The translations under genes were made by a program, and so were the position numbers. A stretch of DNA of 64,000 nucleotides from Trebonia sp963759545 (GTDB taxonomy: Bacteria > Actinomycetota > Actinomycetes > Streptosporangiales > Streptosporangiaceae). The stretch covers positions 62,001-126,000 of the forward strand of contig CAVXAB010000021.1 in NCBI GenBank assembly GCA_963759545.1, given 5' to 3'. Under the pieces are notes generated by a model. It did no database searches, was not told the DNA's origin, and worked only from the letters and a program-made list of their open reading frames with translations. Positions 1 through 8,961 of this stretch are shown in pieces; the stretch's first letter is position 1; each line of letters begins with the position of its first letter.

Positions 1-724
1 CCTTCGGCGAGAACACCGGCCAGCTCGCAGGGAACGGAATGTAGGGCAGGTGGTCGTACCAGACTGGGTCGTGCAGCGCGAGGGACTTGTAGCGCTTGCG
101 CCACGAGTCACCCGGCCGCTCGTTGCGCTCGACGATGATCGTCGGGACCCCGAGCTGGCGCAGCCGCGCACCGAGGGCGATGCCGCCCTGGCCACCGCCG
201 ATGATCACCACCTCGGGCTGCACGGTGTAGCCGAGCTCGGTGGCCTCACGGACTCGGCTCTCGGCCCACGTGACCCGGTCACGGAAGGCGCCGTGGCGCA
301 CGCCACTTGGCCGCCGGTCGTTGATCGGCTCCTCGTGGCCCTTGAGCTCGTCGAGCGTCGTGAGCAGGGTGAACGCCTTGCCATCAACGAGCCGCAGCAA
401 CCCGCTGCCCCGCCCGGCCTTGGTCTCGAAGGCGATCAAGGCGGTGATGACACCGTCCTGCTCGGTCGGCTCCTCGGTGAGCAGGAAGCCGACGGGATCG
501 ACCTCGTCGAGCGTTGCCCGCAGCAGGTCCGCGACGCCCGCGCCTCCCTCGACCGTGGTGATGTTCCAGGTGAACGAGACGATGTCGCGCCAGTAGCTCT
601 CGCTGGCGAACAGCGCCGCCGCCGCGTCGGCGTCGCGTGCCGTCAGGGCCTCCTGGAACGCGCTAAGCCACGCGTTGGCTGCGGACGCGGCAGCGCTCGC
701 CTTCTGGTCGACGGACTGGGTCAC
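1..724 (-). CDS. FAD-dependent monooxygenase, partial (C-terminus outside window)
   Basis: About 241 residues are visible. The first ~150 look like an NTF2/SnoaL-type fold, followed by a Rossmann FAD-binding segment (VVIIGGGQGG near residue 175, then E-R-N-E-R-P-G-D-S-W) and LALHDPVWYDHLPY, the layout of flavin-containing monooxygenases that oxidise small organic substrates with NAD(P)H. The GTG at 724 is preferred because AGGAGG sits 5 to 10 bases upstream; an in-frame ATG at 742 lies on the far side of that ribosome site. The NAD(P)-binding half is off the window, so substrate class (Baeyer-Villiger or N-hydroxylating) cannot be judged. Confidence 0.8.
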   Translation of the reverse strand, partial: MTQSVDQKASAAASAANAWLSAFQEALTARDADAAAALFASESYWRDIVSFTWNITTVEGGAGVADLLRATLDEVDPVGFLLTEEPTEQDGVITALIAFETKAGRGSGLLRLVDGKAFTLLTTLDELKGHEEPINDRRPSGVRHGAFRDRVTWAESRVREATELGYTVQPEVVIIGGGQGGIALGARLRQLGVPTIIVERNERPGDSWRKRYKSLALHDPVWYDHLPYIPFPASWPVFSPK

Positions 725-781
725 TCGTGGCCTCCTCGCCATAAGACGACTGTCCTGCCAGCTTGGCAGCTTGCCGGCCAG

Positions 782-922
782 CTAGTCGAGCAGCGCGGTG
801 AGCTTCTTCGGTGCGAGGATCCGGTAGCTCTCGGTCACGAGCTCACGGATCTCCTCCCAGTCCGTCACCACGCGTCCGTTCGGATAAAGGAGCCTTGAAT
901 TTCCGAACGGAAGCGTGGCCTC
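782..922 (-). pseudogene. C-terminal remnant resembling a MmcQ/YjbR-family protein
   Basis: A 46-codon reading frame with no start codon ends at TAG 784-782. Its last ~30 residues (WEEIRELVTESYRILAPKKL) resemble the C-terminal helix of MmcQ/YjbR-type proteins, which end in a similar Tyr, Ala-Pro-Lys pattern. The frame is closed upstream by a TGA at 925-923, so at most the tail of a former gene is left. It sits just upstream of the monooxygenase. The family match is by eye and weak. Confidence 0.3.
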
Positions 923-973
923 TCACCATGCCTGCTTCATTACCCGAGGCTGCAGGCGCAGAGCTTGTTGTTA

Positions 974-2362
974 TTAGCCAGGTCGGCCGGTTATCGTGAC
1001 CGCGGCGGGCGTTGCTGGCGCGTTTGCCGCGTCCCCGGCGTAACTGGCGGTGTAGGTATAGGTGCCGCGGACGTGGAGGGCATCTGTCACCGTGAAGGTG
1101 CCGTCGGCCGCCGTGATGGCGGTCAGCGTCTCGACCGGGTTCTTCCCGGCGCCGGAGATGGTCCTGGTGATCGTGACCTTCGCGCCTGGCAGCGCGGCCT
1201 GCGTCCCGGTGAGCAGGGTGGTGAGCTGGCCGGTCAGCGTGACGCGGCCGTGCGCCGTGCCTGAGGCGGGGCCGCTCAGGGTGAGGGTAGTCATGGCTCG
1301 CGCGTCCAGCGCCTCGACCGTGAACGAGACCGGGTCTCCGGTCGTGTCGTTGTTCTGGATGACCGCGTACAGGTTCTCGGAGTCCGCGGACAAGGCGAGG
1401 GCGGCGACGATGACGGCCGGGCTCTCCAGCGTGTAGGCCGCCCTGTAGCTCGAGAAGCTCGTGGCACCGGGCGGATAGACGAACACGTCCGGGGTCGTAT
1501 CGGGGAAGCCGGAATACGGTGGAGCGGCCACCGCGACGGTGCCATCGCCGGCGGCGGCGGCGTCGACATCGTCGGTACCGTAGAACACCTGCGGGCTCAG
1601 GTCCGCGGTGCTGTAAGACACGCCATTGCAGAGAAACGCGGCACCGCCGGTGAGGACGGCCAGGCCATTCGGCGCCCAGCAGGATTGAATGGACTGCGTC
1701 GAGGCGATCTGGGTGACCGCGGCCGGGTTGGAGACGTTGAAGCTGGCTACCGTCGGCGGGTTAGTCCCCAAGCTCGATGTCACCAGGGTGCCGCTCTGGT
1801 CCGCCGGGTCGGCGGAGATCAGCGGCGGGAACCCCTCCCAGCCCACCGGGAAAGGCGTCGCGTCGAATGAGCCGGTCGACGGGTCGATCGAGCCGATGGC
1901 GAAGAATGCGCCCACTTCGTCGTAGCTCACCCAGAGCCGGCCGCTTTGCACCGCCACGGAATAGGCGGGGGAGCCGATGCTGTAAAAGCTGGTCTGCTGG
2001 AGGGTCGCCGTGCTGAACGCGGCCACCCCGCCGTCCTCGGCCACGTACAGCGTCGTGCCATCTGGCGACAGCGTCATCCCGTCTACCCCGAGGGGGCCGG
2101 GAAGCGTGGCGACAGGGTTGCCGCTGAGGTCCGTGACGAGGATGGTGCTGCCAGTGGGATATAGCTCGTAGCTGGGCGAGGTTCCCTCGCTGATGAACAG
2201 ATGCCCGTGGGCGGTGTCGGCGATGACCTGATACGCGGCCGGCAGCGGCGTGATGGTGGCCGCACGCGCGACCCCGCCGGTCCAGGCCGGCAACGCGACT
2301 GCGCTTAGCGCAGCCAGAAATGCCGAGGCGAGCAACATTACCTTGCGGCGTACGGATCCCAT
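974..2362 (-). CDS. Secreted beta-propeller protein with C-terminal Ig-like domain
   Basis: 462 residues. ATG 2362 is chosen because GGAGG lies about 5 bases upstream and a classic Sec signal follows (MGSVRRKV, a hydrophobic Leu/Ala run, cleavage after ARA-AT near residue 34). Residues ~40-350 contain repeated strand motifs such as GVDGMTLSPDGTTLYVAED, typical of YncE/NHL-like propellers. Residues ~365-462 form a bacterial Ig-like repeat (GRVTLTGQLT, ADGTFTVTD, TYTASYAGD). The role is extracellular or wall-associated, probably binding rather than catalysis; no catalytic motif is visible. It is divergent from the SARP gene across a 210-base gap. Confidence 0.75.
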   Translation of the reverse strand: MGSVRRKVMLLASAFLAALSAVALPAWTGGVARAATITPLPAAYQVIADTAHGHLFISEGTSPSYELYPTGSTILVTDLSGNPVATLPGPLGVDGMTLSPDGTTLYVAEDGGVAAFSTATLQQTSFYSIGSPAYSVAVQSGRLWVSYDEVGAFFAIGSIDPSTGSFDATPFPVGWEGFPPLISADPADQSGTLVTSSLGTNPPTVASFNVSNPAAVTQIASTQSIQSCWAPNGLAVLTGGAAFLCNGVSYSTADLSPQVFYGTDDVDAAAAGDGTVAVAAPPYSGFPDTTPDVFVYPPGATSFSSYRAAYTLESPAVIVAALALSADSENLYAVIQNNDTTGDPVSFTVEALDARAMTTLTLSGPASGTAHGRVTLTGQLTTLLTGTQAALPGAKVTITRTISGAGKNPVETLTAITAADGTFTVTDALHVRGTYTYTASYAGDAANAPATPAAVTITGRPG

Positions 2363-2572
2363 CCTGGCCTCCTGCGGCGGTGGATTTAGGTGTAGCTTCC
2401 GGCAGCGTTCTTGACTCCTTCTTCCCTCCGTCTTCCGCCGCCAGGTCAAGACGCAGGGGCCATCCCGACCTCGGCGGTGCAGGCAAGCCGCCCTGGCGGC
2501 GGCCGGCGTGCAGGCCGGGGCAGCGACCGGCAACATAAGGCTATTGGTGCTACTACGAATAGCTTTATACTG

Positions 2573-3480
2573 ATGGGCATGGGATGCCATCACCGCCCCC
2601 GCTCCACGGCCCGGCCGCGCTGCGGGGCGCCCGTGCGGCCTGGCGGCACGCCGGCAGCCGACCCGGGAGTCACTGTAGGGGTCCTAGGCCCGGTGCGGGC
2701 CTGGCAGGCCGGGCGGCTGCTGCCGCCGGGCCCGGCGCAGCGGCAGCTGGTGCTGGCCGTCCTGGCGCTGCGAGCCGGGACGGCGGTGCCGCGCGAGGAG
2801 CTGGTGGACGCGCTGTGGGAGCAGGCCCCGGCCAGCGCGGTCAATACTGTGCACAAGCACGTCTGCGCGCTGCGCGCGGTACTGGAGCCCGCCCACCCGC
2901 GCCGCGACGGGCAACTGCTTGCCACCGTCGCCGGGGGGTATGAGCTGCGGCTGGCCCCCGGCGCGGTAGACGCGCTTGCGTTCGCCGCCGACACCGCCCG
3001 GGCTCGCCAGGCGGCCGCGGCCGGAAACCTGCCCGCCGCCGCGGCCGGGCTGTCGGCGGCGCTGCGGCGCTGGCGTGGCAGCGCGCTGGCCGGGCTGGAC
3101 GGGCCGCCGGTCCCGGCCCTGGCCCAGGCGCTACACGATGCCCGGCTAGCCGCCGCCGAGGACCACGCGCGCGTGCTGCTCGCGCTGGGGCGGCCCGGCC
3201 AGGCCGCGGGGGCCCTGGCCGGGCGGCTGCCAGGCACCGGCTGCGCGAGAGCCTGTGCCAGCTGCTCATGCTGGCCTGCTACCGGGCCGGCGACCTGCCC
3301 GGTGCGCTGGCCGCCTACCACGGCACCCGCCAGGCGCTGGCCGCCGAGCTAGGCACCGACCCCGGTCCCGCGCTCAGCGGCCTGATCCAGCAGATCCTGC
3401 GCCGCGACCCCGCCCTGGACCTGCCCGCCGCCGTGGCGCCCAGGGGCCTGCCAGGGGATGGCAGGCAGGCGGTCACGTAG
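2573..3480 (+). pseudogene. SARP-family transcriptional activator (apparent frameshift near 3235)
   Basis: The N-terminal frame from ATG 2573 carries an OmpR-type winged helix (VGVLGPVRAW, then VPREELVDALW, VNTVHKHVCALRAVLEP, GGYELRL) followed by a bacterial transcriptional activation domain (DARLAAAEDHARVLLALG). Near 3235 homology jumps to the next frame, which supplies the missing BTAD end (LRESLCQLLMLACYRAG, then ALAAYHGTRQALAAELG) and stops at 3480. Such short SARPs activate antibiotic clusters, yet no biosynthetic cluster is visible here. The break may be a sequencing indel or true inactivation. The start is uncertain because ATG 2579 and in-frame GTG codons follow. Confidence 0.7.
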
Positions 3481-3496
3481 GTAGCCTGGTGCCATC

Positions 3497-3868
3497 ATGG
3501 CTAGCACCAGCAGCCCGATCCGGCCGTTGGACCCCGCTGATCCCACCGCGCTGCACGAGCAGGCTGCCGCGCAGATCCGCCGCGCCATCGCCGAGGGCCA
3601 GGCCGCCCCTGGCGAACGGCTGCCCCCTGCCCGCGACCTGGCCGCTGTCCTCGGCGTCAACCGCAACACGGTGCTGCGCGCACTGCGACTGCTGCGCGAG
3701 GAGGGCGTGGTGGAATTCCGTCGCGGTCGCGGCATCACCGTCACCGCCGCCGCTCCCCAGGCTGCCGGTCTGGTGGCCGCCGCGCGCGACCTGCTCGCCC
3801 AGGCTCGCCGCAACGGCTACGACCGCGACGACCTCATACGCCTCATCCAGGCCCTCCCGGACCCCTGA
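3497..3868 (+). CDS. GntR-family (YtrA-type) transcriptional regulator
   Basis: 123 residues: an N-terminal winged helix (ALHEQAAAQIRRAI, then GERLPPARDLAAVLGVNRNTVLRALRLLREEGVVEFRRGRGI) and only ~35 further residues. That lack of a large effector domain is typical of the YtrA subfamily, whose genes usually sit next to an ABC transporter they control; none is adjacent here. ATG 3497 starts 16 bases after the SARP stop, so the two may be cotranscribed. Confidence 0.85.
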   Translation: MASTSSPIRPLDPADPTALHEQAAAQIRRAIAEGQAAPGERLPPARDLAAVLGVNRNTVLRALRLLREEGVVEFRRGRGITVTAAAPQAAGLVAAARDLLAQARRNGYDRDDLIRLIQALPDP

Positions 3869-4002
3869 CACCTTCATCGCCCGGCGGCGGGCCTCCTGGG
3901 CGGACTGGCGGCGCCTAGAGCGAACCAGGCGCTTGCGGCACTGGGCGGGCCGTCACCGGGTGAGACTGGTGGAGCTAGCCGCGATGGTTTTATCCTGGGC
4001 GC

Positions 4003-5385
4003 ATGGTGATGACGCCGGCGCCGCCGCGCCCGTCCGGCCCCGACCGCGGGCTGCACCTCCACCCGAGGCTGGACCCAGACCCAGGGCTGCACCTCCACCC
4101 GGGGCTGGACCCCGACCCGGGGCTGGACCCGGCCGAACCGGTGGTTGCCCCTGACCCCGGTCCAGCGCTCCCTGGGCCGCGCCCGCCCGGCACCGCCGGC
4201 GAGCCGGACGGCATCATCACCTGCCGCGTCCGTCCCCGGCGGTGGCGCAGAAGGCGGCAGGCCGTGCCTGCCGCCGTGCTCGCCGCTGTGCTCGCCGCCA
4301 CCGTCTGGGCCGGCGTGCTCATCTGGCGTGCCAGCCCCGCCGCGCCCAACCGCGCCCATGCCGTGACCCATGCCGTGATCCATGCCGCACCCGGCCCGCC
4401 CAGCCCCGCCGCGTCCCGCCCGCCGAGCCCCGCCGTGTCCCGCCCGCCGATCCGCGCCCAGGCCCTCCAGCCCCGTGCCGTCATCCACATGGCCCGCGCC
4501 CGCCAGCAAAGCCGCCGCCAGCGCACCGCCCAGGCCGCCGCCGACACTGTTACCGTCGCCGGCGGCGGAACCGCCGTCGGCCTGCACCTCCACGGGCATC
4601 CCGGCACCTCGCATCCCCAGCCCGGCCCCCCCAGGCTCCCCGGTCCTGGTCAAGGCCCCGATGGCTGGCTGCTTGTTCCCGGTGCCGGGTACGTGACGAA
4701 CTCCAGCTCGTGCTCGGTCGGGCTCTGGACGTCGCAGGTATCGGCCGGCGACCCGGCCTACGTCACCGCCAACGCGTACCAGATGGGCGCGCCTTACCCG
4801 TGCCAGGCGATGGTCGAGACGTCGGCCGACGGCGGCCGGACCTGGACGCCGGGCACGCCGGTAACGCTGCCCGCCGGCACCACCACCGACACGTTCGCCG
4901 CCAATACCGGCGCCGTCTACGACGGTCCCGGTTACCTCGCCCGGGCCTGCGCCCAGGCGTCCAACTCGACCCTCGCGTGCACCGCCGCGGCCAGCCTCGG
5001 CTCAGGCACCGGCGCCCCGCCCGACCCGGCGCTGCCGGCGAGCACGAGAGTACGCGGCACCAGCGTCGGCAATGCAACGGTGACGTGCAACGCCAGCCTG
5101 AACTCGACCGCGAGCGCGAAGGGGCCTGGCACGCTGGTGGACGGTGAGTTCATGGCAGGAAGCTCGTTCAGCACGACCAGTGCACTGTGCGAGGGCTGGC
5201 TGGAGACCTCCGCTGATCAGGGCGCGACCTGGCAGGCATCCCCGCCGGTGACCTTCCAGGCCCCCGCGAAGTCCGTCACCTACGACTTCACCGGCACCAC
5301 CGCGGACGGCACCGGACTCCTCGCGCGGGCCTGCGCCGAGGCACCGACGGTGTCGGCGACGCCGTACTGCTCGTGGGCCTGGTAG
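4003..5385 (+). CDS. Membrane-anchored extracellular protein with His/Pro/Asp-rich N-terminal repeats
   Basis: 460 residues. The cytoplasmic N-terminus (residues ~18-48) repeats the unit GLHLHPGLDPDP, followed by an Arg-rich stretch and one membrane helix (~89-110, VLAAVLAATVWAGVLIW). A Pro/Ala/His-rich spacer leads to an extracellular part with two similar modules, each with paired Cys and a WxTSADxGxTW-like signature (VETSADGGRTW near 4830, LETSADQGATW near 5210) followed by LARACA. I recognise no family. The modules look like an internal duplication of a small disulphide-bonded beta domain. The low-complexity N-terminal DNA is GC-rich, so small indels there would be easy to miss. Confidence 0.65.
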   Translation: MVMTPAPPRPSGPDRGLHLHPRLDPDPGLHLHPGLDPDPGLDPAEPVVAPDPGPALPGPRPPGTAGEPDGIITCRVRPRRWRRRRQAVPAAVLAAVLAATVWAGVLIWRASPAAPNRAHAVTHAVIHAAPGPPSPAASRPPSPAVSRPPIRAQALQPRAVIHMARARQQSRRQRTAQAAADTVTVAGGGTAVGLHLHGHPGTSHPQPGPPRLPGPGQGPDGWLLVPGAGYVTNSSSCSVGLWTSQVSAGDPAYVTANAYQMGAPYPCQAMVETSADGGRTWTPGTPVTLPAGTTTDTFAANTGAVYDGPGYLARACAQASNSTLACTAAASLGSGTGAPPDPALPASTRVRGTSVGNATVTCNASLNSTASAKGPGTLVDGEFMAGSSFSTTSALCEGWLETSADQGATWQASPPVTFQAPAKSVTYDFTGTTADGTGLLARACAEAPTVSATPYCSWAW

Positions 5386-5416
5386 CGCCGCCAACCGTGC
5401 GCTTAGCTAGTCGGGG

Positions 5417-6472
5417 TTACCCTCGGCCGGGCCGCATCAGGGCGGCGGCCAGTTCCTGGCGGCTGCGGACGCCGAGTTTGTCGAAGACCGCCCGCAGGTG
5501 TTCCTGGACGGTGTACTGGCTGATGGCCAGCTGGCCGACGATCTGCTTGGTGGAATAGCCTCGCAGCACTAGCGAGACCACCCGGGTCTGAGCGCCCGTC
5601 ACGCCGTGGCTGGTCAGGATCAAGGACACCAGTTCGCCGGGGCCGGGCTCCTCGAGGATCAAGACAGTGGACCGCTCGCCGCTGCCGTGCAGCGGAGAGG
5701 CGTGGACGGACAGCCAGTCCCCGCGGACTGTGCGCAGCCGTAGGGTGGGCGCCGGGCGCTCCGGGGCCGCCCCGGCGTGGCCGGCCGCGACGAGTAGAGG
5801 CAGCGGCAGCTGGCACGAGCTGGGCCAGTCGCTTTCGGGGATCTGCGCCAGCCAGCGCTCCGCGGCGTCGTTCACCGAGGTGACCGAGCCAGACGCGTCG
5901 AGGATGACCACCCCGTGCCCCAGCGCCGGGTAGGAATCCCGGGCATGCCCGGCCAGCAGGGCCCGGCGGAGTCCCTCGGCCACGTGCGGGGCGATCCTGG
6001 CCACGATGTCGCGCTCCTGGGACGAGAACCCGGTGGCCCCGGCCTGCCGGTGCAGGCACATTACTCCCCAGCACGCCTGCCGGGTCCGCAGCGCCACCCG
6101 CAATTCGTCGCCGAGGCCGAGGGGCCGCATGATGGCCGCATGCCGGGCGCTGCTGTCCCGGTCGCCGCGGGTGGCCTCATCTAGCGTCCGGACTAGATCC
6201 GACCCGGCGGCGAGGTCGATGAACCGGTTGACGTCATGCCCGTCGAGCTCGTTGGCCAGGAATGCGGGCGCCGCCTCGATGAGCGGATCCTCGCTGATCG
6301 CAGACGTGAACAGCAGCGTCGCCGGGTCCACGGTGGCGATGAACGCGGCGTCCACGCCGGCCAGCGCCTTCAGGCGGCTGGCGACCTCGCGGCGAAGCGC
6401 GGAGTCGTCCAGACCCGCGTAGCAGCGCTCGATGAGTGCGTCCACCCGGCGCTGGATGGGTTGCGGCGGCAT
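5417..6472 (-). CDS. LuxR-family transcriptional regulator with GAF-like sensor
   Basis: 351 residues from ATG 6472 (MPPQPIQRRVD). Residues ~15-175 resemble a GAF domain (LKALAGVDAAFIATVDP, WGVMCLHRQ, DIVARIAPHVAEGLRRAL), then a PAS-like stretch (GVVILDASGSVTSVNDAAERWL). The C-terminus is a LuxR helix-turn-helix (VVSLVLRGYSTKQIVGQLAISQYTVQEHLRAVFDKLGVRSR). It is divergent from an LLM-class oxidoreductase with an 86-base gap between the chosen starts, so it is the natural candidate to regulate it. A longer version from 6565 would overlap that gene and is less likely. Confidence 0.85.
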   Translation of the reverse strand: MPPQPIQRRVDALIERCYAGLDDSALRREVASRLKALAGVDAAFIATVDPATLLFTSAISEDPLIEAAPAFLANELDGHDVNRFIDLAAGSDLVRTLDEATRGDRDSSARHAAIMRPLGLGDELRVALRTRQACWGVMCLHRQAGATGFSSQERDIVARIAPHVAEGLRRALLAGHARDSYPALGHGVVILDASGSVTSVNDAAERWLAQIPESDWPSSCQLPLPLLVAAGHAGAAPERPAPTLRLRTVRGDWLSVHASPLHGSGERSTVLILEEPGPGELVSLILTSHGVTGAQTRVVSLVLRGYSTKQIVGQLAISQYTVQEHLRAVFDKLGVRSRQELAAALMRPGRG

Positions 6473-6558
6473 AACCCCACGGTACGGAACCCGAAGCGGG
6501 GATGACACCCCAGGAAACTGGCATGGTGACCGCCGTGCGCAGGGCGCAGCCTGGGGCC

Positions 6559-7524
6559 ATGACAACCTTCGGATTGCACCTGACCAGTTACCCAGGGCCG
6601 GACGCGGGAGTTTCGATCGCCGCGTACACGCGAGAGGTCGCCGCGGCGGCCGAGGACTCCGGCGTGTTCAGCACGCTGTGGCTCACCGATCACGTCCAGA
6701 ACCCGAACCCGGCGGCCCTTGAGGCTCCGGTGCCGGAATCGCATCTCGTCCTGGCTTCAATCGCGGCCAGCACCCAGCAGATTGAGGTGGGCCTGCTCGC
6801 CGCTTCTGTGGTGTACCGGAATCCGGCGCTGCTTGGCAAGATGATCACCACGCTCGACGTGCTGTCCGGCGGCCGCGCCATCCTCGGGATCGGCGCCGGG
6901 CACCCGCGCACCCAGGCCGAAGCCGAGTCCTACGGCTTCCCCTTCCCGCCGGTCCGGGCCCGGATGGAGATGCTCGACCACGCGCTCGAGGTCATCCGGC
7001 CTATGATCGGTGCCAGGGTAACCAGCGGTGCCCCGCCCAACTGGCCGCGGCCGCTGCGCCCCGGTGGCATCCCGGTACTCGTGGCCGGCAGCGGCGAGCA
7101 GCGCCTGCTCCGCATCGCGGCCAAGCACGCCGACATGATCAACCTGTCACTGCCGTCCGGCGACAGCCTCGCCCGCATCCCGCACAAGCTCGACGTCCTG
7201 CGTCAGCACTGCGTGACCGTCGGGCGTGACCCCGCGCAGATCACCGTGACCTACAAGGCCACGATGGCCGTGGCCGAGTCCCGCGCGAAGGCCATGTCCG
7301 CGTGGGACCAGTGGGCTCCGTCGTTCGGCCTGCGCGAGCCGGCCGCCGAGGCGGGGGCGTTCGTCGGCGAGCCCGCCGAAATCGCCGGCATGGTCATGCC
7401 CTTCCTCGACGCTGGCGTCGATCATGTCATCGTCGAACTGGCCGGCGGTACCCGGCCGGAATCCATCGCGCTGGCCGCCAAGGCGCTCGCCCCGCTAATG
7501 CCGGCCACCGGCAGTCGCGGCTGA
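6559..7524 (+). CDS. LLM-class (luciferase-like) flavin-dependent oxidoreductase, probably F420-dependent
   Basis: 321 residues from ATG 6559 (MTTFGLHLTSYPG); an upstream in-frame ATG at 6502 adds an unlikely tail. It shows the TIM-barrel pattern of the luciferase-like superfamily: TLWLTDHVQ, LVLASIAASTQQIEVGLLAASVVYRNPALLGKM, TLDVLSGGRAILGIGAGHP, and a C-terminal FVGEPAEIAGMVMPFLDAGVDHVIVEL. The ALLGKM..TLDVLSGGRAILGIG signature is common in actinobacterial F420-dependent members. Substrate unknown. It lies divergent from the LuxR-type gene. Confidence 0.88.
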   Translation: MTTFGLHLTSYPGPDAGVSIAAYTREVAAAAEDSGVFSTLWLTDHVQNPNPAALEAPVPESHLVLASIAASTQQIEVGLLAASVVYRNPALLGKMITTLDVLSGGRAILGIGAGHPRTQAEAESYGFPFPPVRARMEMLDHALEVIRPMIGARVTSGAPPNWPRPLRPGGIPVLVAGSGEQRLLRIAAKHADMINLSLPSGDSLARIPHKLDVLRQHCVTVGRDPAQITVTYKATMAVAESRAKAMSAWDQWAPSFGLREPAAEAGAFVGEPAEIAGMVMPFLDAGVDHVIVELAGGTRPESIALAAKALAPLMPATGSRG

Positions 7525-7602
7525 TGACCAACCGCACCGTCAGACTTCTGACGGCGCGCAGATTCCGATCGCTGAGCCGCCGGAGGCTGGCACACTTGGC
7601 CT

Positions 7603-7917
7603 GTGGACGGCGAGGCCTACGTCGAAGTCAAGCGCGACGCCAACCTGTGGCGTGACCGGATCCGGGACTACCGGATCTTCATAGACGGCACCGAGGCGGG
7701 AAGGGTGCGGCACGGATCGACGTGGAAGCTTGCCGTCCCTCCCGGACCTCACTACATCCGGATGGCGATCGACTGGGGCCGCAGCCGTGAGGTCGGCTTC
7801 GCTGTCCAGCCGGGTGAGACCGCGTGCTTCCGCTGCGGCCCCAGCGCCGGCTCCTGGAGGATCCTCTACGACATGACCCTCGGCTGGAACCGCTATATCT
7901 CGCTCAGGCGCCGCTGA
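7603..7917 (+). CDS. Small hypothetical protein (PEGA-like beta fold suspected)
   Basis: 104 residues from GTG 7603. The sequence (VKRDANLWRDRIRDYRIFIDG, then GSTWKLAVPPGPHYIRMAIDW, then FAVQPGETACFRCGP) alternates strands in the way of small PEGA-like or carbohydrate-binding sandwiches that present a bound ligand or interact at membranes. No signal peptide or membrane helix. A single Cys pair is too far apart to judge. It lies 78 bases after the LLM oxidoreductase and converges with the zinc-ribbon gene. Function unknown. Confidence 0.6.
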   Translation: MDGEAYVEVKRDANLWRDRIRDYRIFIDGTEAGRVRHGSTWKLAVPPGPHYIRMAIDWGRSREVGFAVQPGETACFRCGPSAGSWRILYDMTLGWNRYISLRRR

Positions 7918-7959
7918 CTCACTCAACCAGCGGCACGGCACAACTGACCGGCCTTGTCG

Positions 7960-8832
7960 CTAGCAGTCGGTGTGGCTTGGCTCGTAGCTGGGCGGGGCCG
8001 GGGTGATCAGGTAGCCGGTGCCACTGGGCACTAGGTAGAGGTTGAGTACCCAGCCGTTACAGGCGCTGCCGTCGACGCTGTCGGAAGGCGACTGACGACT
8101 GGTGAACCGCACAGTCGCGGTCAGGTCACCATCTCCCGTCGGCGCCAGCGAGGTGAGCGTCATGCCCGAGTCGACGGTCGTCGCGTAGCCGGAGTCGAAC
8201 GACGACTGCGGCTGGTCCTGTTTGCCCTGCGCGGTCTGGGAGCTTGCGTACTCCGCGTAGTTGTGGTCGTTGATCCCCTGGAAGTAGTGGCTGAGCACGA
8301 CCTCCACCGGGGCCGAGGCCGATCTGACGCCGGGGGCGATGCTGACGACGCTGGGCGACGCGGACGGGGACGGCACGGCGGAGTGGGACGGGGACGCAGC
8401 CGCGGTCGGGGAGGTGGACGCCTGCAGGCTGGCCGGCTGCGTGCTGGCCGGATGGGCCGACGGCGTCGTCCCCCGCGCGGCCACGGTCGACGTCTGTCCG
8501 TGCGGTTGCGCCGTCGGCCTGCCGCCGGTGGCGTTGACGAGCGCGTACGCGCCCCCGCCGACCGCGAACAGCACTACGACGGCTCCCGCGATCCACCAGG
8601 TCCGCCTGCCGCTCGGCTCGCGGTCATGGGATGGGCGGGCTGGGTACGAAGGCCCGGCCGGCGCGGGCGCGCTGGGCGTCAGCGCTGCGGCCCGGGCCGT
8701 CGGTGCGATGGTCGTGGTCGGAGGCGACGCCTCGTCGTCGGCCGCCACGCCGAAGTCGCGGCCGCAGCCGCCGCAGTACCGCGTGCTCGTCGTCCGCGCC
8801 CGCCCGCATTCCGGACAAAAGCTCATGCGCAT
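7960..8832 (-). CDS. Zinc-ribbon single-pass membrane protein
   Basis: 290 residues. The N-terminus has a four-Cys ribbon (CPECGRARTTSTRYCGGCG), then a disordered Ala/Pro/Thr segment, one membrane helix near residues 78-98 (WIAGAVVVLFAVGGGAYAL), a long Ser/Thr/Pro-rich external linker and a C-terminal outside domain (~165-290: VVLSHYFQGINDHNYAEYAS, YLITPAPPSY). The Cys ribbon faces the cytoplasm. This architecture is common in actinomycete surface proteins of unknown role. ATG 8832 or 8826 are both possible; an AGGG lies 8 bases before 8826. It is divergent from the single-TM protein at 8962. Confidence 0.75.
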   Translation of the reverse strand: MRMSFCPECGRARTTSTRYCGGCGRDFGVAADDEASPPTTTIAPTARAAALTPSAPAPAGPSYPARPSHDREPSGRRTWWIAGAVVVLFAVGGGAYALVNATGGRPTAQPHGQTSTVAARGTTPSAHPASTQPASLQASTSPTAAASPSHSAVPSPSASPSVVSIAPGVRSASAPVEVVLSHYFQGINDHNYAEYASSQTAQGKQDQPQSSFDSGYATTVDSGMTLTSLAPTGDGDLTATVRFTSRQSPSDSVDGSACNGWVLNLYLVPSGTGYLITPAPPSYEPSHTDC

Positions 8833-8961
8833 TCCCTATCGATCGTGGTCCCCTATTACGCATGATCTCGTGGTTATGATTTAGTGGTAATGCTACCCCG
8901 GAAAGCGTGTCGAGGACAGCGCTCGTTCACCGTCGAAGCAACTGCGTGGGGGAGATTGTTG

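Noticed and set aside
50..898. 282-residue plus-strand open frame at the window start
   Set aside because: It is antisense to the FAD monooxygenase, which shows clear cofactor motifs and a ribosome site on the minus strand.
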